A stretch of DNA of 64,000 nt from Zygosaccharomyces rouxii (lineage: Eukaryota; Ascomycota; Saccharomycetes; Saccharomycetales; Saccharomycetaceae): positions 682,001-746,000 of the forward strand of contig NC_012993.1 in assembly GCF_000026365.1 (NCBI RefSeq). The letters run 5' to 3'. Shown one piece after another: positions 37,929 to 48,830 of this stretch (positions are counted from its first letter, which is position 1; each line of letters starts with the position of its first letter). The notes beneath the pieces were generated by a model that worked only from the letters and a program-made list of their open reading frames with translations, was not told the DNA's origin and made no database searches. Both the position numbers and the translations under genes were made by a program.

Positions 37929-39971
37929 ATGCCACCAAGTGACGATATCTCAAAATCTAAATATGGTACTGGTGTCCATAAACCAAGGAAGAAAGAATTT
38001 AAGGGTAAAAGAGCTGTTAGGGCTTGTGATACTTGTAGAAGATTGAAGACTAGATGTATACTTTCCCCCATCCCAAATGAATTCTATTGTCTGAGATGTG
38101 AATCACTTAAAATTCACTGTTCATTTCAAGACATGTTTGGTAGACCTGAGTCTAAAGCTGATGAACCTGAGGGTTCTGATCCAGAAACTTTAAAGATGTT
38201 GATTAAACATGGTTATGGTACAAAGGATGCAGAAATTACATCTAAATTGTTGCATACTATTAATAACAACGTCCATAGAGTTTTGCAACTCTTGGAAGGA
38301 TCTTCCAACGATAAATCCGTATCTGCTCCTCCAGCTGCAAGCGCATCGGTACCACACTCTTTGCCCAAAGTCAACCTAGATGTGTTGGATTCCAATAGAA
38401 TAATAACCCCAAATACGAGAAGTATGGAAGATGTATCACCGGATTTATCGTCATCTCTACAATCTACTGAACGTCGTCACGTATTGCCCTATTTGAGCAG
38501 TCCCTACGTTTTATTATCACAAATGGTGTCCAAGGAAAACTTACCCATACCAGTGAGGAAAATTTATGATAACGTAGGAAGACCACCTGCTGTTGATGAC
38601 TTGGTTACAATAAAACTTATTACTTTATCCGAGGCACTGATTCTTGTGGATGCGTTCAGACAACACTATGGTGCTTGGTGTTCATTCCCAGCCGATCAGC
38701 CCATTGAAGAATTAGTGGAGAATATTAGGTCAAAGGATGGATCACTTCTGCTTACTACAACATGCGTATTGGCACTTCGATACACAGATAGATATCACGA
38801 TTTGAAGACAAGGGTATACAAAAACCTTTTGTACAAATTGAAATCTGATTTGGAACTTTCATTAAAATTCATGCCTCAAACAACTGAATTTTTACAAGCC
38901 ATTGTAATTCTTTCACTTTACGCCTCAAGCTTTAGTAGTGATATTATGTCATTGGATGCGTGGTATCTATCCGGTATAGGACTACAGCAGTATATTACAA
39001 GGAATATTCAAGCATCATTGCAAACAGCTTTGGGTCAAGGAAATTCTTTTGAAGATGAATCCTCCGAGATTAGGGAATTTACATCTCTTCGGATATGGAA
39101 CCATTTATGCCTTGTGCATTTAACACATTGTGTATTTTCTGGTAGAATGTGTGTTGTGGACGAAATTAGACTAGATTTATGTCGTCGAGTCCTGCAGTTG
39201 CCCAAGGCTACTAATTTTGATGGTAGAATGGTGGGTGAGATTGCTCTTGAGTTGATTCTTTACAATTTTATGCAACAATGCCAATCAGCTGGGAGTACAG
39301 TACCAGGAGATCCAACAAATAATTTGGAAGATGTTAAAGAAGATTTGAAAGATTGGTTAGAAGAGTGGAACTATCTTTTCACTCAACCAATTACTCAATT
39401 CTTGAAATTTGCCTATCACTACGGATATTCGATGATTATCTATTCGTGGTATCATCGTCTTTACTATATGGTTGCCGAAGAAGTTGTGATTCCACAAGGC
39501 AAGATTGATTATCTTCAAGCAGATGATAAGACGTTAATTGGAAGCTGTTTAAACGAATTTTACCCAGTGGGAAGAATTATAGACAGTATGCCACCAGAAA
39601 GTCAATTAGAAATGCTTGTACATAGCCATAGGGCATTACAGGAAGTGGTGAGGACTGAATTTGATATTTTCAAATACTTATCTGATCAAATATTTTTTTG
39701 CACTGTGCTATCATCATTGGTGTGCATTGAAATATCAGATAGCTTGCATAAGACGAGCAAAGACCTTTTAAACGACGATAAGGTAAGTGAAATTTTAATG
39801 GACATCAAAATATTTTCACTACGTTTACAAAAGATTAGAGAAGGTGAACTGAGAAGCTTCTGGGTTGAAGAAGTTGATTTAAAGATACCCAGTGTTATCT
39901 TGCAATATCATAAAGCTATTGAGAACTGTCTACATTCCAAATTCCCGAATTTCGAAAACCCAACATTATAA
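37929..39971 (+). CDS. Zn(II)2Cys6 zinc-cluster transcription factor, target unknown
   Basis: A 680-residue fungal regulator. The DNA-binding cluster at residues 33-62 has CDTCRRLKTRC and CLRCESLKIHC with spacing C-x2-C-x6-C-x10-C-x2-C-x6-C, preceded by a very basic segment (KPRKKEFKGKRAVR). The rest (about 150-680) is the helical middle-homology region typical of the family; no clear acidic activation domain is visible. I cannot name the S. cerevisiae orthologue. CPR4 and ATG15 are neighbours in S. cerevisiae with no such gene between them, so it was either lost there or inserted here. The tandem repeats upstream may be targets for it or another factor. Confidence 0.85.
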   Translation: MPPSDDISKSKYGTGVHKPRKKEFKGKRAVRACDTCRRLKTRCILSPIPNEFYCLRCESLKIHCSFQDMFGRPESKADEPEGSDPETLKMLIKHGYGTKDAEITSKLLHTINNNVHRVLQLLEGSSNDKSVSAPPAASASVPHSLPKVNLDVLDSNRIITPNTRSMEDVSPDLSSSLQSTERRHVLPYLSSPYVLLSQMVSKENLPIPVRKIYDNVGRPPAVDDLVTIKLITLSEALILVDAFRQHYGAWCSFPADQPIEELVENIRSKDGSLLLTTTCVLALRYTDRYHDLKTRVYKNLLYKLKSDLELSLKFMPQTTEFLQAIVILSLYASSFSSDIMSLDAWYLSGIGLQQYITRNIQASLQTALGQGNSFEDESSEIREFTSLRIWNHLCLVHLTHCVFSGRMCVVDEIRLDLCRRVLQLPKATNFDGRMVGEIALELILYNFMQQCQSAGSTVPGDPTNNLEDVKEDLKDWLEEWNYLFTQPITQFLKFAYHYGYSMIIYSWYHRLYYMVAEEVVIPQGKIDYLQADDKTLIGSCLNEFYPVGRIIDSMPPESQLEMLVHSHRALQEVVRTEFDIFKYLSDQIFFCTVLSSLVCIEISDSLHKTSKDLLNDDKVSEILMDIKIFSLRLQKIREGELRSFWVEEVDLKIPSVILQYHKAIENCLHSKFPNFENPTL

Positions 39972-40089
39972 AATTCTACTCAGTAGTAAATCTAAGAGAA
40001 AGAAGTTGATCGTCGTGTATATAAGATATAGTTATAATGAATGGTGGTTTAAAAATATCAGAAAGAGAAAGAAAAAAAAAAGGGGTGGT

Positions 40090-41622
40090 TCATGATAAAC
40101 CATAACTGGTGCATATTCCAAACCAGTTACGTCCCACACACGAGGAACTCGTAGATGTACTTGTTGGTACCTTGGACGAAGTTGACGAAGTTGAAGTCGT
40201 CGTTGGTGCATTCCTGTCCCTGATGTACTTCCAATTGAAGCAATCGATACAAGGTTCTGGTTGCTTGCAATGAGCTACTTGATCGTACTCGGTTAGGACA
40301 CCATCAATAACTGTGTGGATTCTATGGTTTAACATACTCACACGCCAGCCTAAATCTGTAACGGAATCGTAAATGCAGATTTTACCCGTATGACAAGCAG
40401 TCTCCATAGCGTAACCAGCAATGGAACAACTTGAACTGGCACCGTTGCAAGTTCCCATGAATATCGGATCTGCAGTGTGTCCAATGTTCCAAACTGCTTC
40501 TTCGTAAATCGGTAGTCCTGGTGGGAAGGGCAGATGCAATCTTTTCGCTGCCAGCAGCTCTCCTGGTGCCTCGAACCCAACTGCAGGCCAGCCATAGGTA
40601 CGTGCCAAAAGACTAGCTAGAGCTCCACCTAATGAATGGCCAGTTATCCATATTGTAGCATCTGGATAATTGTTTAAAACATCTTTGTAAATCTCCATAG
40701 TGGCTGCATAGTAACGATCTTTTCTTCTGAATTCTTTCTCGAGACAGGATTCATCGCAAGTGTAAGATTTTGTGTAGCAATCGCACACTGTGGTCCATAG
40801 ATAGCTGATTCTAGCGCAGCAACAGGAAAATAGTAAGTTGTCGTTTATTTTATCGTTAGGTATAGTATCTTCTTCACCTGAACCAGGTAAACCTTGAGAA
40901 CTAGTGCCCTTGATGGCTAATACAACGACGTTTTCCTTTTCATTGTAGAAAATGTGTCCTCTTAAACCGTCACCATCCCATCCATAACTATCAGGATCAG
41001 ATTCGTTCCAAGGTAAAGAGACGTTTCTCCAATCTCCCGTATGTGGTAATCTAACGTATGCATTAGACGACATTAGTGCTAGTGATAGTATGGTATCCTT
41101 ATCAGTCACATTAGGAGCTTCAACGACTTCATCTACCCAATCTAGCGAAACCTTAGATGCCTTCAAAGGTGAATCTAGGGCAAAATCCAAATAACCTTCC
41201 ATAAACTCGGGACTTCTATCCTTTAACCTTCTCATAAGTACTTTTTGACCCTTTAGTTTAAATTTAAATCCAAATGGATTATCAGTGGCATACCTAGCAT
41301 TAGTCGTCCATACTGAATCATCTATGGCGTTGGTAGCCACTTCGTTATTGTAGTGATCACCAGCCTTTATTACAAATTCGTCAGTTACCTCTAATTTCTG
41401 AATCGCGTCTTTTACTTGACCCACACCATGCCTATAGATACTAGCCAATTGGAATGTAGAATCTTCTGGATCTTCTGAATCGATATCGATTGTTATATCG
41501 TTTGTTGGCTCCGATTTCTTCCAAACTAGTAATGCTACGGTCGATATGATCAATAGGGTTACCACTAGTCGCCAATACCGTCCTCCCTTCGATGTTATAG
41601 CTGTCGCATGTCTACGAATCAT
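40090..41622 (-). CDS. ATG15: Atg15, vacuolar phospholipase that breaks down autophagic bodies
   Basis: A 510-residue lipase anchored by an N-terminal type II signal anchor (WRLVVTLLIISTVALLVW, about residues 17-34), with the alpha/beta-hydrolase motif WITGHSLGGALASLL and nucleophile Ser330. Several potential N-glycosylation sites lie in the lumen part. The C-terminus is Ser/Thr-rich (about 480-500) with a final Cys-containing segment. Known: Atg15 (YCR068W, 520 aa) reaches the vacuole through multivesicular bodies and lyses autophagic and Cvt bodies. Its order beside BUD17 and the SEC12/SED4 gene mixes the chromosome III and XIV tracks. Confidence 0.96.
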   Translation of the reverse strand: MIRRHATAITSKGGRYWRLVVTLLIISTVALLVWKKSEPTNDITIDIDSEDPEDSTFQLASIYRHGVGQVKDAIQKLEVTDEFVIKAGDHYNNEVATNAIDDSVWTTNARYATDNPFGFKFKLKGQKVLMRRLKDRSPEFMEGYLDFALDSPLKASKVSLDWVDEVVEAPNVTDKDTILSLALMSSNAYVRLPHTGDWRNVSLPWNESDPDSYGWDGDGLRGHIFYNEKENVVVLAIKGTSSQGLPGSGEEDTIPNDKINDNLLFSCCCARISYLWTTVCDCYTKSYTCDESCLEKEFRRKDRYYAATMEIYKDVLNNYPDATIWITGHSLGGALASLLARTYGWPAVGFEAPGELLAAKRLHLPFPPGLPIYEEAVWNIGHTADPIFMGTCNGASSSCSIAGYAMETACHTGKICIYDSVTDLGWRVSMLNHRIHTVIDGVLTEYDQVAHCKQPEPCIDCFNWKYIRDRNAPTTTSTSSTSSKVPTSTSTSSSCVGRNWFGICTSYGLS

Positions 41623-41754
41623 GGATCCTAAACTACTTTGAAGTTCTTCACCGTGGTACGTAAGACTTGTTGATAGTACCTTGATGAGTTCTTTATGAGT
41701 AACCGATCAAGCACCCCGTCACATGATGAATTGTATATAAAAAGTCTATAATAA

Positions 41755-42702
41755 TTAGTTAAGATCGACCAACCTAATTTGTGCATCCAGCTCCTTGTTC
41801 TGATGTTTTCCAACTAGCAAGTCCCTGCATTGTATCAGTTTCAAATCATTTATAGTGACAGGAAGAACATCATCCTTTGATAATGAAAGTTCCAAAGTTC
41901 TTCGTAGAATTAGATCGACGAGAGAAATTACTAGAAGTAGGGCTTGTGCTAACGTTGGTGGAGTTTGTCCAGCAGGAGGCACCAGAGCATTTAGCAGCAG
42001 CGCACTGAACAAATCGCCGGTTCCGCTAAAATGAGCATTGATTCGAGGTACTGATGCATACTGAATTTTACCACCATCACAGCATGCACATATGTAACCA
42101 TTTTTCAGTTCTAAACTTGTAACCACGATCTTATTCACTCGAGGATATAATTTCTGGAATTGTTCAATACTTGACTTCAACGATTCTAAATCTTGGATTT
42201 TTACTCCTGTTAAAGTCTCCATTTCGAATTGATTTGGTGTGACTAAATGAATCTTGTTATGGCGCAAAATCTGCTTGTAGGCATCCACGTTCTCACCAGA
42301 CACATAGAGTTTACCATTGTCACCAAGCACAGGATCAAGAACCCATTTCAAATCTGGATCCCTTGCAGACATTTCACCAACAGCTTCACCAATTTTGCGT
42401 AAGCTTTCAACACCTGGCAAATACCCCATGAGAACAGCATCGTATTGGATCTCAAGGGATTTGGCTAGCCCTTGTTCGAGGATCTCGCAAAGGTGACCAG
42501 CATCGTATCGAAATCCTGTAAAATGGCCATATCCGGGATGGTTTGAAAACTGAACAGTGTTCAGAGCATCCACATCCCACCCTTGGTACTGTAGTGGAAA
42601 TGTAGCGGCTTTATTACCCACATAACCGTGTACAACATGAGATTGGATGGAAAGTACTTTCCTGGTCGAAATTCTAGTCATAGCATCCCTGTTGAATACC
42701 AT
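41755..42702 (-). CDS. BUD17: Bud17, pyridoxal (vitamin B6) kinase
   Basis: A 315-residue ribokinase-fold kinase with the pyridoxal kinase start VLSIQSHVVHGYVGNKAATFPLQ (about residues 16-38), the ATP/substrate segment DPVLGDNGKLYV (about 122-133) and the catalytic loop FSGTGDLFSALLL (about 234-246). It phosphorylates pyridoxal, pyridoxine and pyridoxamine to the active cofactor forms in the cytosol. Position next to SEC12 and near CPR4/CPR8 points to Bud17 (YNR027W, 317 aa) rather than its paralogue Bud16. An in-frame second ATG (MTRISTRK) at 42681 is the alternative start. It diverges from the SEC12/SED4 gene. Confidence 0.94.
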   Translation of the reverse strand: MVFNRDAMTRISTRKVLSIQSHVVHGYVGNKAATFPLQYQGWDVDALNTVQFSNHPGYGHFTGFRYDAGHLCEILEQGLAKSLEIQYDAVLMGYLPGVESLRKIGEAVGEMSARDPDLKWVLDPVLGDNGKLYVSGENVDAYKQILRHNKIHLVTPNQFEMETLTGVKIQDLESLKSSIEQFQKLYPRVNKIVVTSLELKNGYICACCDGGKIQYASVPRINAHFSGTGDLFSALLLNALVPPAGQTPPTLAQALLLVISLVDLILRRTLELSLSKDDVLPVTINDLKLIQCRDLLVGKHQNKELDAQIRLVDLN

Positions 42703-42960
42703 AAGTCCACCTTTAACCTATCAACAAACCCACAGAATTCTTTAAAAATACTCTTGACCTCTGAAAATGGCCTCTTCTATTACCTTTGGAGGAACGTTTC
42801 CTTATAAGCTTCTAGCTTTTTCCAAATTGCGCTTTCCTTTAAACTAATATCTTCTTTGAAAGAACACGAAATCCATAGTAGAAAAGAAGTTCAAGAAAAA
42901 TCCATTGAGAGACCTCTTTGGAGTCTCTATTGCAAGAATTTACTGGTTTGGATCGTTAGC

Positions 42961-45900
42961 ATGAAATTCGTCACAGCAAATTGTAGCATTGGGTATCCTG
43001 TTTACGGAGCCAAGTTTCTGAACAACCGCATGCTGTTAGTGGCAGGTGGTGGTGGTGAAGGAAACAACGGGATCCCAAACAAATTGACTGTATTACGGGT
43101 TGATTTCGCCAAGAAGAAAGTTATCAAGAGGTTTAGAGAGATCACTTTGGATCCGAATGACGATTCACCAACGACTTTAGATGTCGCCAACGATACCATA
43201 TTGATGGGATGTAATGAAAATAGTGAAAAGATTAAGAAAGGTGAAGGGAACCATCATTTGAGGAAATTTTTATTTGAAAATGAGCACTTAAAGTTTGTGG
43301 CGGGTATCGATTTTGATAGATCCAATCAACCTGAAGATTATACGAAACTCATCTACTTGTCCCGAGATGGATCTGTGGGAGCTGTTGCTTCTTCAGCCAT
43401 CCCTACTGTGATAAGAATTATTGATCCTAAAGAATTGACAGAAAAGTATGAAATTGAAACTGGTCATGAAGTTAAGGATATGCATTTTGCGCCTGATGGT
43501 AAAGTGATTAGTTACATCACAGCATCGACTTTGGAAGTTATTTCGATTGTTACTGGTAGATTTATCATTAGAAAGACAGATTTTGATTCCAACTATTCTC
43601 TGTCCAAGATTAAGTTTTTAACTGATGATGTGGTTTTAATCGCTGCTGCTCTCAAGAAAGGCCCGGGTATTGTTATGATCAAAATTAGTTTAAGAAGTGG
43701 TAGCGCTACCGTTTTGAAGACGAAGTTTATCACCAACAAATTTAAGGGTGTTACTGCTATGGATGTGGATCATAAAAATGAGTTGGCTGTATTGGCAGGT
43801 AGTGACAATTCTTTGGCCATTGTTAAGTTGAAAGATTTGTCTCTCGGCAGAACTTTTAAACAAGTGCATAGTTTTGCCATTACAAGAGTCTCATTTTCAT
43901 CAGATTCTGGTCTAATCGCAAGTGTTTCTGCCGCTAATACTGTCCATGTGATTAAGGTTCCTGAGAATTTTGCCCAATCAACTTCCATATGGTCCAAATT
44001 GTTGAAATTGCTGTTGAATTTCGTATTCATAGCGTTACTTGCCTTCTTGGCTCAGATCTCTTTGAAATACGACTTGCACAACAGATTGTCTAAATTTGTT
44101 AAAGATTGGTACGAAGAAAGACGTAATAGAGCTATTGTAAAGAGAGAGGACTCTGAACAAGTAACTCTTGTCGGAGCAGTGTCTAGTGAAGTACCTTCTT
44201 CTGTGGTTCCCACTTATTCCATATCAAGTGAAACTATATCCAATGTAGTTGAACCAACGATCTCTTTCTCTAGTGGCTTGATTAGTGAAGAAAAAGCTAC
44301 CACTGCGAACGATGTTACAACTAAATCTAGCGTGGCTAGTGTACCTTTGATCACTTCATTACAATCTTCATCCGATCAAATTTCTCCCTCTGCCGAGTCC
44401 ACTACTAAGGAATCTTCTGATTCTTCAACGAGTACCACTAGCACTACTAGCTCATCAGCTTCGACTTCGACTCCAGTTGAGCAAAATGTTGCAAGTGACA
44501 GTACGATATCGGAAAGTGAAAGTTCCGCACCTACTACAAGTGCTTCTGCGACAACTACTGATACTTTGGCTGGAATTTCTGAGCAGACAGCAGTTAGCTC
44601 CCTGTCTCATCATGGAGCTACTCCTAAATCAGGAGATTTTGATACTGTAGCTGAGCCAGTCAACAAAGAAACCATTGATGAGGCTGTTGTTTTAGAAACC
44701 TCCACAAAACCTGCCGATTCGGTTGAGACTACATCGGCGATTGGCACTACACCAGAGAGTGCTGGCGGTCATTCAATGACTTCTGAGACATTAGAAGAGC
44801 CATCCAGCTCTTCTCAAGAGACCTACGCCTCGAGTACGACTACAACAGCTGTCCCCTTGACAAATTCTGTTGTTCCAAGTTCCAAGAGCACGACCAGCAG
44901 CGTGGAAACCACCACTTCTGAGTCTCTGACAAGCTTTCAGACTCCAACTGATTTGACTTCTGAAAGCGCTTTAACTGCTTCTTCTGAAATAACTACAGTT
45001 CCAAGTTCTCATACGCATGAGCAACATGATAAGAGCACCAGTTTAGCTGCCGCTGAAATTGATTCCACCTCAGAAGCCAAGTTGGATACCTCGTTAGCTC
45101 AGACTCCAAGCAGCTCTTCCAAAGAAGTTAGTGCTACGGGGAGTATCTCCCCTGATGACGTGACACTCGAGATTGCCGCAGAGACTCCAAGCTCAAGTGA
45201 CAGCTCTAGTGTCTCCTCCAAAACTGTGAGTACCACGCCATCTTCAGAAGCATCCTCTGTGGTTTCTGAAAGTAGTGCATCCACGCCCGAGGTCTCAGAA
45301 ACTAGTTCATCCACCTTCACGACTTCCATTGCATCTTCTAATACTGCTTCCAATATTCCATCTTCTAGCATTACCACTACCGTTACAGAAGATGTTAGTG
45401 CCGCTTCTACGACCACACCAACGGCTGCTGCGGCTTCTGTATCTGAAACTTTGACAACTGAAACTACTAGTTCGGTGATATCATCAGCTTCTGATCATTC
45501 CCTGGATTCTAGTTCTAAAGTCTCGCCACCCAGTGAGACTACCACTACATCCGCCGCAGTAACAAAGGAGTCTGAACCTACCAGCAGTGACTCCACCATC
45601 GTTTTTACTGAAGAAGCGACAACTAGCATTCCTCCACCGGTAAATTTGGCGTCTGACACAGAATCCTCATCTGAAGGTTCTGATGCCACTTCATTGTCCT
45701 CTTCAATCTCTAGAGATCAGGCAAAGGCTACTCCTACTTCGAATCAAATCTCTGACTCTATTCATTCTGAAGAAATTGTTCCGGAATATGGTGAGCATCT
45801 CCAAACAGGATCCAAACCTTTACATACACATCAAGAAACTGCTGCTACGACAGAAGGTGTAGATTCTGTGTCTTCCTCGGTATCTTTCAGCCAAACAACT

Positions 45901-46035
45901 AAGAAAACTGATGACTTTTCAACAACATCGACCCCAAAGGTGGATGAACCTACTCAAGATGTCGATGTGAGCGCTAAAGATGAAAAAGATGTTGCTCAAG
46001 AAGATTTTGTAGAAGAGGTTGAACTCAATGAGTAG
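42961..46035 (+). CDS. SEC12: Sec12/Sed4-type ER membrane protein: Sar1 exchange factor with long luminal domain
   Basis: 1024 residues from the ATG at 42961. The cytosolic WD40-like propeller (about 1-345) holds the potassium-binding K loop [20 protein letters not shown] (about 22-41), which Sec12 needs for GDP-GTP exchange on Sar1. One transmembrane helix follows (about 350-370: [17 protein letters not shown]), then a 640-residue luminal region made almost wholly of Ser, Thr, Ala and Glu, likely heavily O-mannosylated. No HDEL end. S. cerevisiae splits these traits between Sec12 (YNR026C, 471 aa, active, short tail) and Sed4 (YCR067C, 1065 aa, long tail). Upstream codons to 42856 are open but lack an ATG. 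Confidence 0.94.
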   Translation: MKFVTANCSIGYPVYGAKFLNNRMLLVAGGGGEGNNGIPNKLTVLRVDFAKKKVIKRFREITLDPNDDSPTTLDVANDTILMGCNENSEKIKKGEGNHHLRKFLFENEHLKFVAGIDFDRSNQPEDYTKLIYLSRDGSVGAVASSAIPTVIRIIDPKELTEKYEIETGHEVKDMHFAPDGKVISYITASTLEVISIVTGRFIIRKTDFDSNYSLSKIKFLTDDVVLIAAALKKGPGIVMIKISLRSGSATVLKTKFITNKFKGVTAMDVDHKNELAVLAGSDNSLAIVKLKDLSLGRTFKQVHSFAITRVSFSSDSGLIASVSAANTVHVIKVPENFAQSTSIWSKLLKLLLNFVFIALLAFLAQISLKYDLHNRLSKFVKDWYEERRNRAIVKREDSEQVTLVGAVSSEVPSSVVPTYSISSETISNVVEPTISFSSGLISEEKATTANDVTTKSSVASVPLITSLQSSSDQISPSAESTTKESSDSSTSTTSTTSSSASTSTPVEQNVASDSTISESESSAPTTSASATTTDTLAGISEQTAVSSLSHHGATPKSGDFDTVAEPVNKETIDEAVVLETSTKPADSVETTSAIGTTPESAGGHSMTSETLEEPSSSSQETYASSTTTTAVPLTNSVVPSSKSTTSSVETTTSESLTSFQTPTDLTSESALTASSEITTVPSSHTHEQHDKSTSLAAAEIDSTSEAKLDTSLAQTPSSSSKEVSATGSISPDDVTLEIAAETPSSSDSSSVSSKTVSTTPSSEASSVVSESSASTPEVSETSSSTFTTSIASSNTASNIPSSSITTTVTEDVSAASTTTPTAAAASVSETLTTETTSSVISSASDHSLDSSSKVSPPSETTTTSAAVTKESEPTSSDSTIVFTEEATTSIPPPVNLASDTESSSEGSDATSLSSSISRDQAKATPTSNQISDSIHSEEIVPEYGEHLQTGSKPLHTHQETAATTEGVDSVSSSVSFSQTTKKTDDFSTTSTPKVDEPTQDVDVSAKDEKDVAQEDFVEEVELNE

Positions 46036-46280
46036 AAAAATGAATGGATGACAATCTTACTTTTTTTTGACCTTCTTTCTCCCATTACCCAAGAGCTGTT
46101 TTGAAACCGATTATTAAATTGACAATGAAGAGTTCGTATTGGAATGAAATGATAAAAGTGCATATTATAAAAACATATAAGAAATGAAAAAAAAAAAAAA
46201 AGAAATTAATTGATTATGAGTGCAAGTATTTACGATCGTCAACTGTAGCTGAAGAGCTTTCATGCTTTTTTTATGCTTTT

Positions 46281-47510
46281 TTATTCCTTCTCTGTATTTT
46301 CTGGAACTGCTATTTGATTATCGACGCTACCTGTCGTCTTTGATTCTCTTGGTATACTTCTTTTAGCTTCCTGTATAAGATTCTTGAAATCTTTTCTAAA
46401 CATAAGAATCCATGATTTCCTCTGGAAGTTATCAGTCTTGAAATCTGCCAACAACTTCTGGTAAGAATTCCCCTGGTTGGCCCTTCTCATCATTTTTGAT
46501 ATGATATTAGTACCGTTGTTGCCATTTGAAGGATTATGAGATGCTTCCCAACTCGCCAGTTGTCGTCTCAATTCACTTTCATCAACTGGTTCGATAGCAT
46601 CGCAGAAATTGCTGTTCCAAAGAACTTCGTAATGATTATAACGTGCAATCATATTTTGTCTTGAACCATGAGTTGGTAGACTTAATGACGCTAATTTTTG
46701 CTTGATCTGTGATAGACTCATTGAAGTAAAATTAATCTTAGGCAGTCTTTCACGTCTCTGACCAGTATTGAATGACGAAAGGTATTTGTCAACATGAGAA
46801 ATGTCATCTTTGGCATTAACTGCTCTCTTAGGTTTGGAAGAAGATTTGGGACTTTTTATTCGAGGACTTGGTGGTGTTGGTGTGCGTTTCTTCACGTCAG
46901 TACTTTCATCCAAGCTCTGCATCGTTAGGCATTCATCTAAATGAGTTCTTTCTAAGGCTTGAATTGGATAAAAATTCGAGCATATAGGACATTGAGCCAA
47001 TTTTTCCTTAGTTTTGGATTTATCTCTTTGTGAGTTTAGTAATGAGTTTAGTCCAGTGGATGTGGATGGTTTAGTCACTTTTCCCACAGACTTCTCATTC
47101 TTGTCTCTTTTCACTTCTTCTTTCTGATTTGTTCCCACTATTTGTAGATCATCGTCATTATCATCATCAGTCAATTCTATCAAAGATTTCTCAGCATTGT
47201 TACGCTGATCCTCTTTCAGTGACTCTAGTAGCTCATCTCTAACAGACCTGTAGGATTCAATAATTTCATTAACTAAGAATTCACTTCTCAAGTTGGATTC
47301 CCTCAGCTCACTGAGACAAAGTGGACATTTGGGTTCCCTCGTTAAATATTCTCTGATGCATAATGAACAAAATGTATGGCTACATGGCGTCAATACTGGT
47401 ATTTTAAGTAAATCTTTGCATATATGGCATCTTACTAAAGTATCTAATTGTGATAATTGTGGTATTGAAGTATGGGAAAAATCTGTAGCATCACTAACAT
47501 TATAATTCAT
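46281..47510 (-). CDS. RAD18: Rad18, E3 ubiquitin ligase for PCNA
   Basis: A 409-residue protein from the ATG at 47510. Seen in order: RING finger CHICKDLLKIPVLTPCSHTFCSLCIREYL...CPLC (residues 28-66), C2HC ubiquitin-binding zinc finger CPICSNFYPIQALERTHLDEC (about 176-196), and a SAP DNA-binding motif (LSQIKQKLASLSLPTHGSRQ, about 268-287). The tail carries the Rad6-binding region (about 310-370). Known: with Rad6 it mono-ubiquitinates PCNA at Lys164 to start lesion bypass. Shorter than S. cerevisiae Rad18 (YCR066W, 487 aa), mostly in linkers and the C-terminal tail. A Cbf1-type ATCACGTG lies at 47635-47642. Confidence 0.95.
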   Translation of the reverse strand: MNYNVSDATDFSHTSIPQLSQLDTLVRCHICKDLLKIPVLTPCSHTFCSLCIREYLTREPKCPLCLSELRESNLRSEFLVNEIIESYRSVRDELLESLKEDQRNNAEKSLIELTDDDNDDDLQIVGTNQKEEVKRDKNEKSVGKVTKPSTSTGLNSLLNSQRDKSKTKEKLAQCPICSNFYPIQALERTHLDECLTMQSLDESTDVKKRTPTPPSPRIKSPKSSSKPKRAVNAKDDISHVDKYLSSFNTGQRRERLPKINFTSMSLSQIKQKLASLSLPTHGSRQNMIARYNHYEVLWNSNFCDAIEPVDESELRRQLASWEASHNPSNGNNGTNIISKMMRRANQGNSYQKLLADFKTDNFQRKSWILMFRKDFKNLIQEAKRSIPRESKTTGSVDNQIAVPENTEKE

Positions 47511-47930
47511 TTCGAATGTAACCTGGCACAGCTTCACAGAAGGGATTTGGAAATCAACCCTCTATTATAATCGATGAGGTAGGACCATGTTGAAGAAGTG
47601 AATACCGATTTATAAGAACATATAGCACCAGATTATCACGTGAAGGCGCTAAAATATGGGAAATGGTAGATAGAAAGGGATTAGTCCCAATGTCTACCCC
47701 ATAGCAGGTTTCCCAGTAGTTGGTCTCGTCAATATTTTATTTATCAATTAATTGCCATAACTATGTATTACTTTAAGATATGATGTATTATGAAATAACA
47801 AAACTCCAAAACTATAACGACGTACACTTCTTAAAAGGGCCAGATTAAACTTCTGGCACTACCCAAACCGAACCCGTATGATAATGACAACGACAAATAT
47901 AAATTAAAATAGGAAATAATAACTTCCAAC
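47511..47930. other. Intergenic: RAD18 promoter and HCM1 3' flank
   Basis: 420 bp between two minus-strand genes. An ATCACGTG E-box (47635-47642) lies about 125 bp before the RAD18 start. The part next to HCM1 is AT-rich. Nothing else is visible. Confidence 0.45.
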
Positions 47931-48798
47931 CTATCGTTCCTTATCGCCATCCGTTGTATCTCCCATATTACCGTCCCGCTCACGACTAGGAGTCGATTTG
48001 AATGGGATACCTAATTTTTGATTATTCCCGTTATCGTTATTCCTAGACATTGTACTTTCTGTAGCTCTTTTCCAAACTGCATAAACGTCAACTCCAAATA
48101 ACCCACTAGATGAGATTTTAGTTCTTCTATTGGAAGACATTATATCCGGAGCAGAAACGTTTCTCGGAGAAACGCCAGGTAGTCCTTCCTTCATTGGTGT
48201 ACAAACACTTTTGAATAATGGTGAGCAGTATAAATCCTCGAAAAGGTGTGAAGGGGTTTGCCATCTTTTCATACTAGCTGAACCATCACGAGGCGAAGTA
48301 ATAAATCTCATAGGTGTTCTTTCATAATTCGGACCACTTGATGCCTTTGGAGTCTTTAATAAATCCATCTGCGAAACATTTTCCAACGGAGATTGCCGTA
48401 GTTGATGTTCTTCATCAATAGCAAAATCGTTTGAGTCGAATAATGGTTCGTCAACTCGAGTAGGTCTTGGTGAGGTTTCTTCAAAACTTGAATTGAAAGA
48501 ACATGAATATTTTTTGAAATCTTGTGGTGAAAAGATGGTATCAGGATATCTTTTGACGTTTCCAAACTCGTTATTCGCACCCTCATCATTATCATCGGGA
48601 AACGAATCTCTTGTGTGTAAATCTTTCAAATGCAATGGAGCCGCACCAGGCGACGAGTGGATGTGAAAAATTGAATTGTTATAGGATTCATCATTACCAA
48701 TATGGGGTCCATCGACTGCTCTGTGTTCGTCATCCTCGTCCCCGTCTTCGTCATCATCATCATCATCATCTTCTTCTTCTTCTTCTTCTTCTTCTTCT

Positions 48799-48830
<32 letters not shown>

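Noticed and set aside
45099..45689. Minus-strand frames opposite the Ser/Thr-rich part of the SEC12/SED4 gene
   Set aside because: Antisense shadows caused by repetitive TCT/GAA codons.
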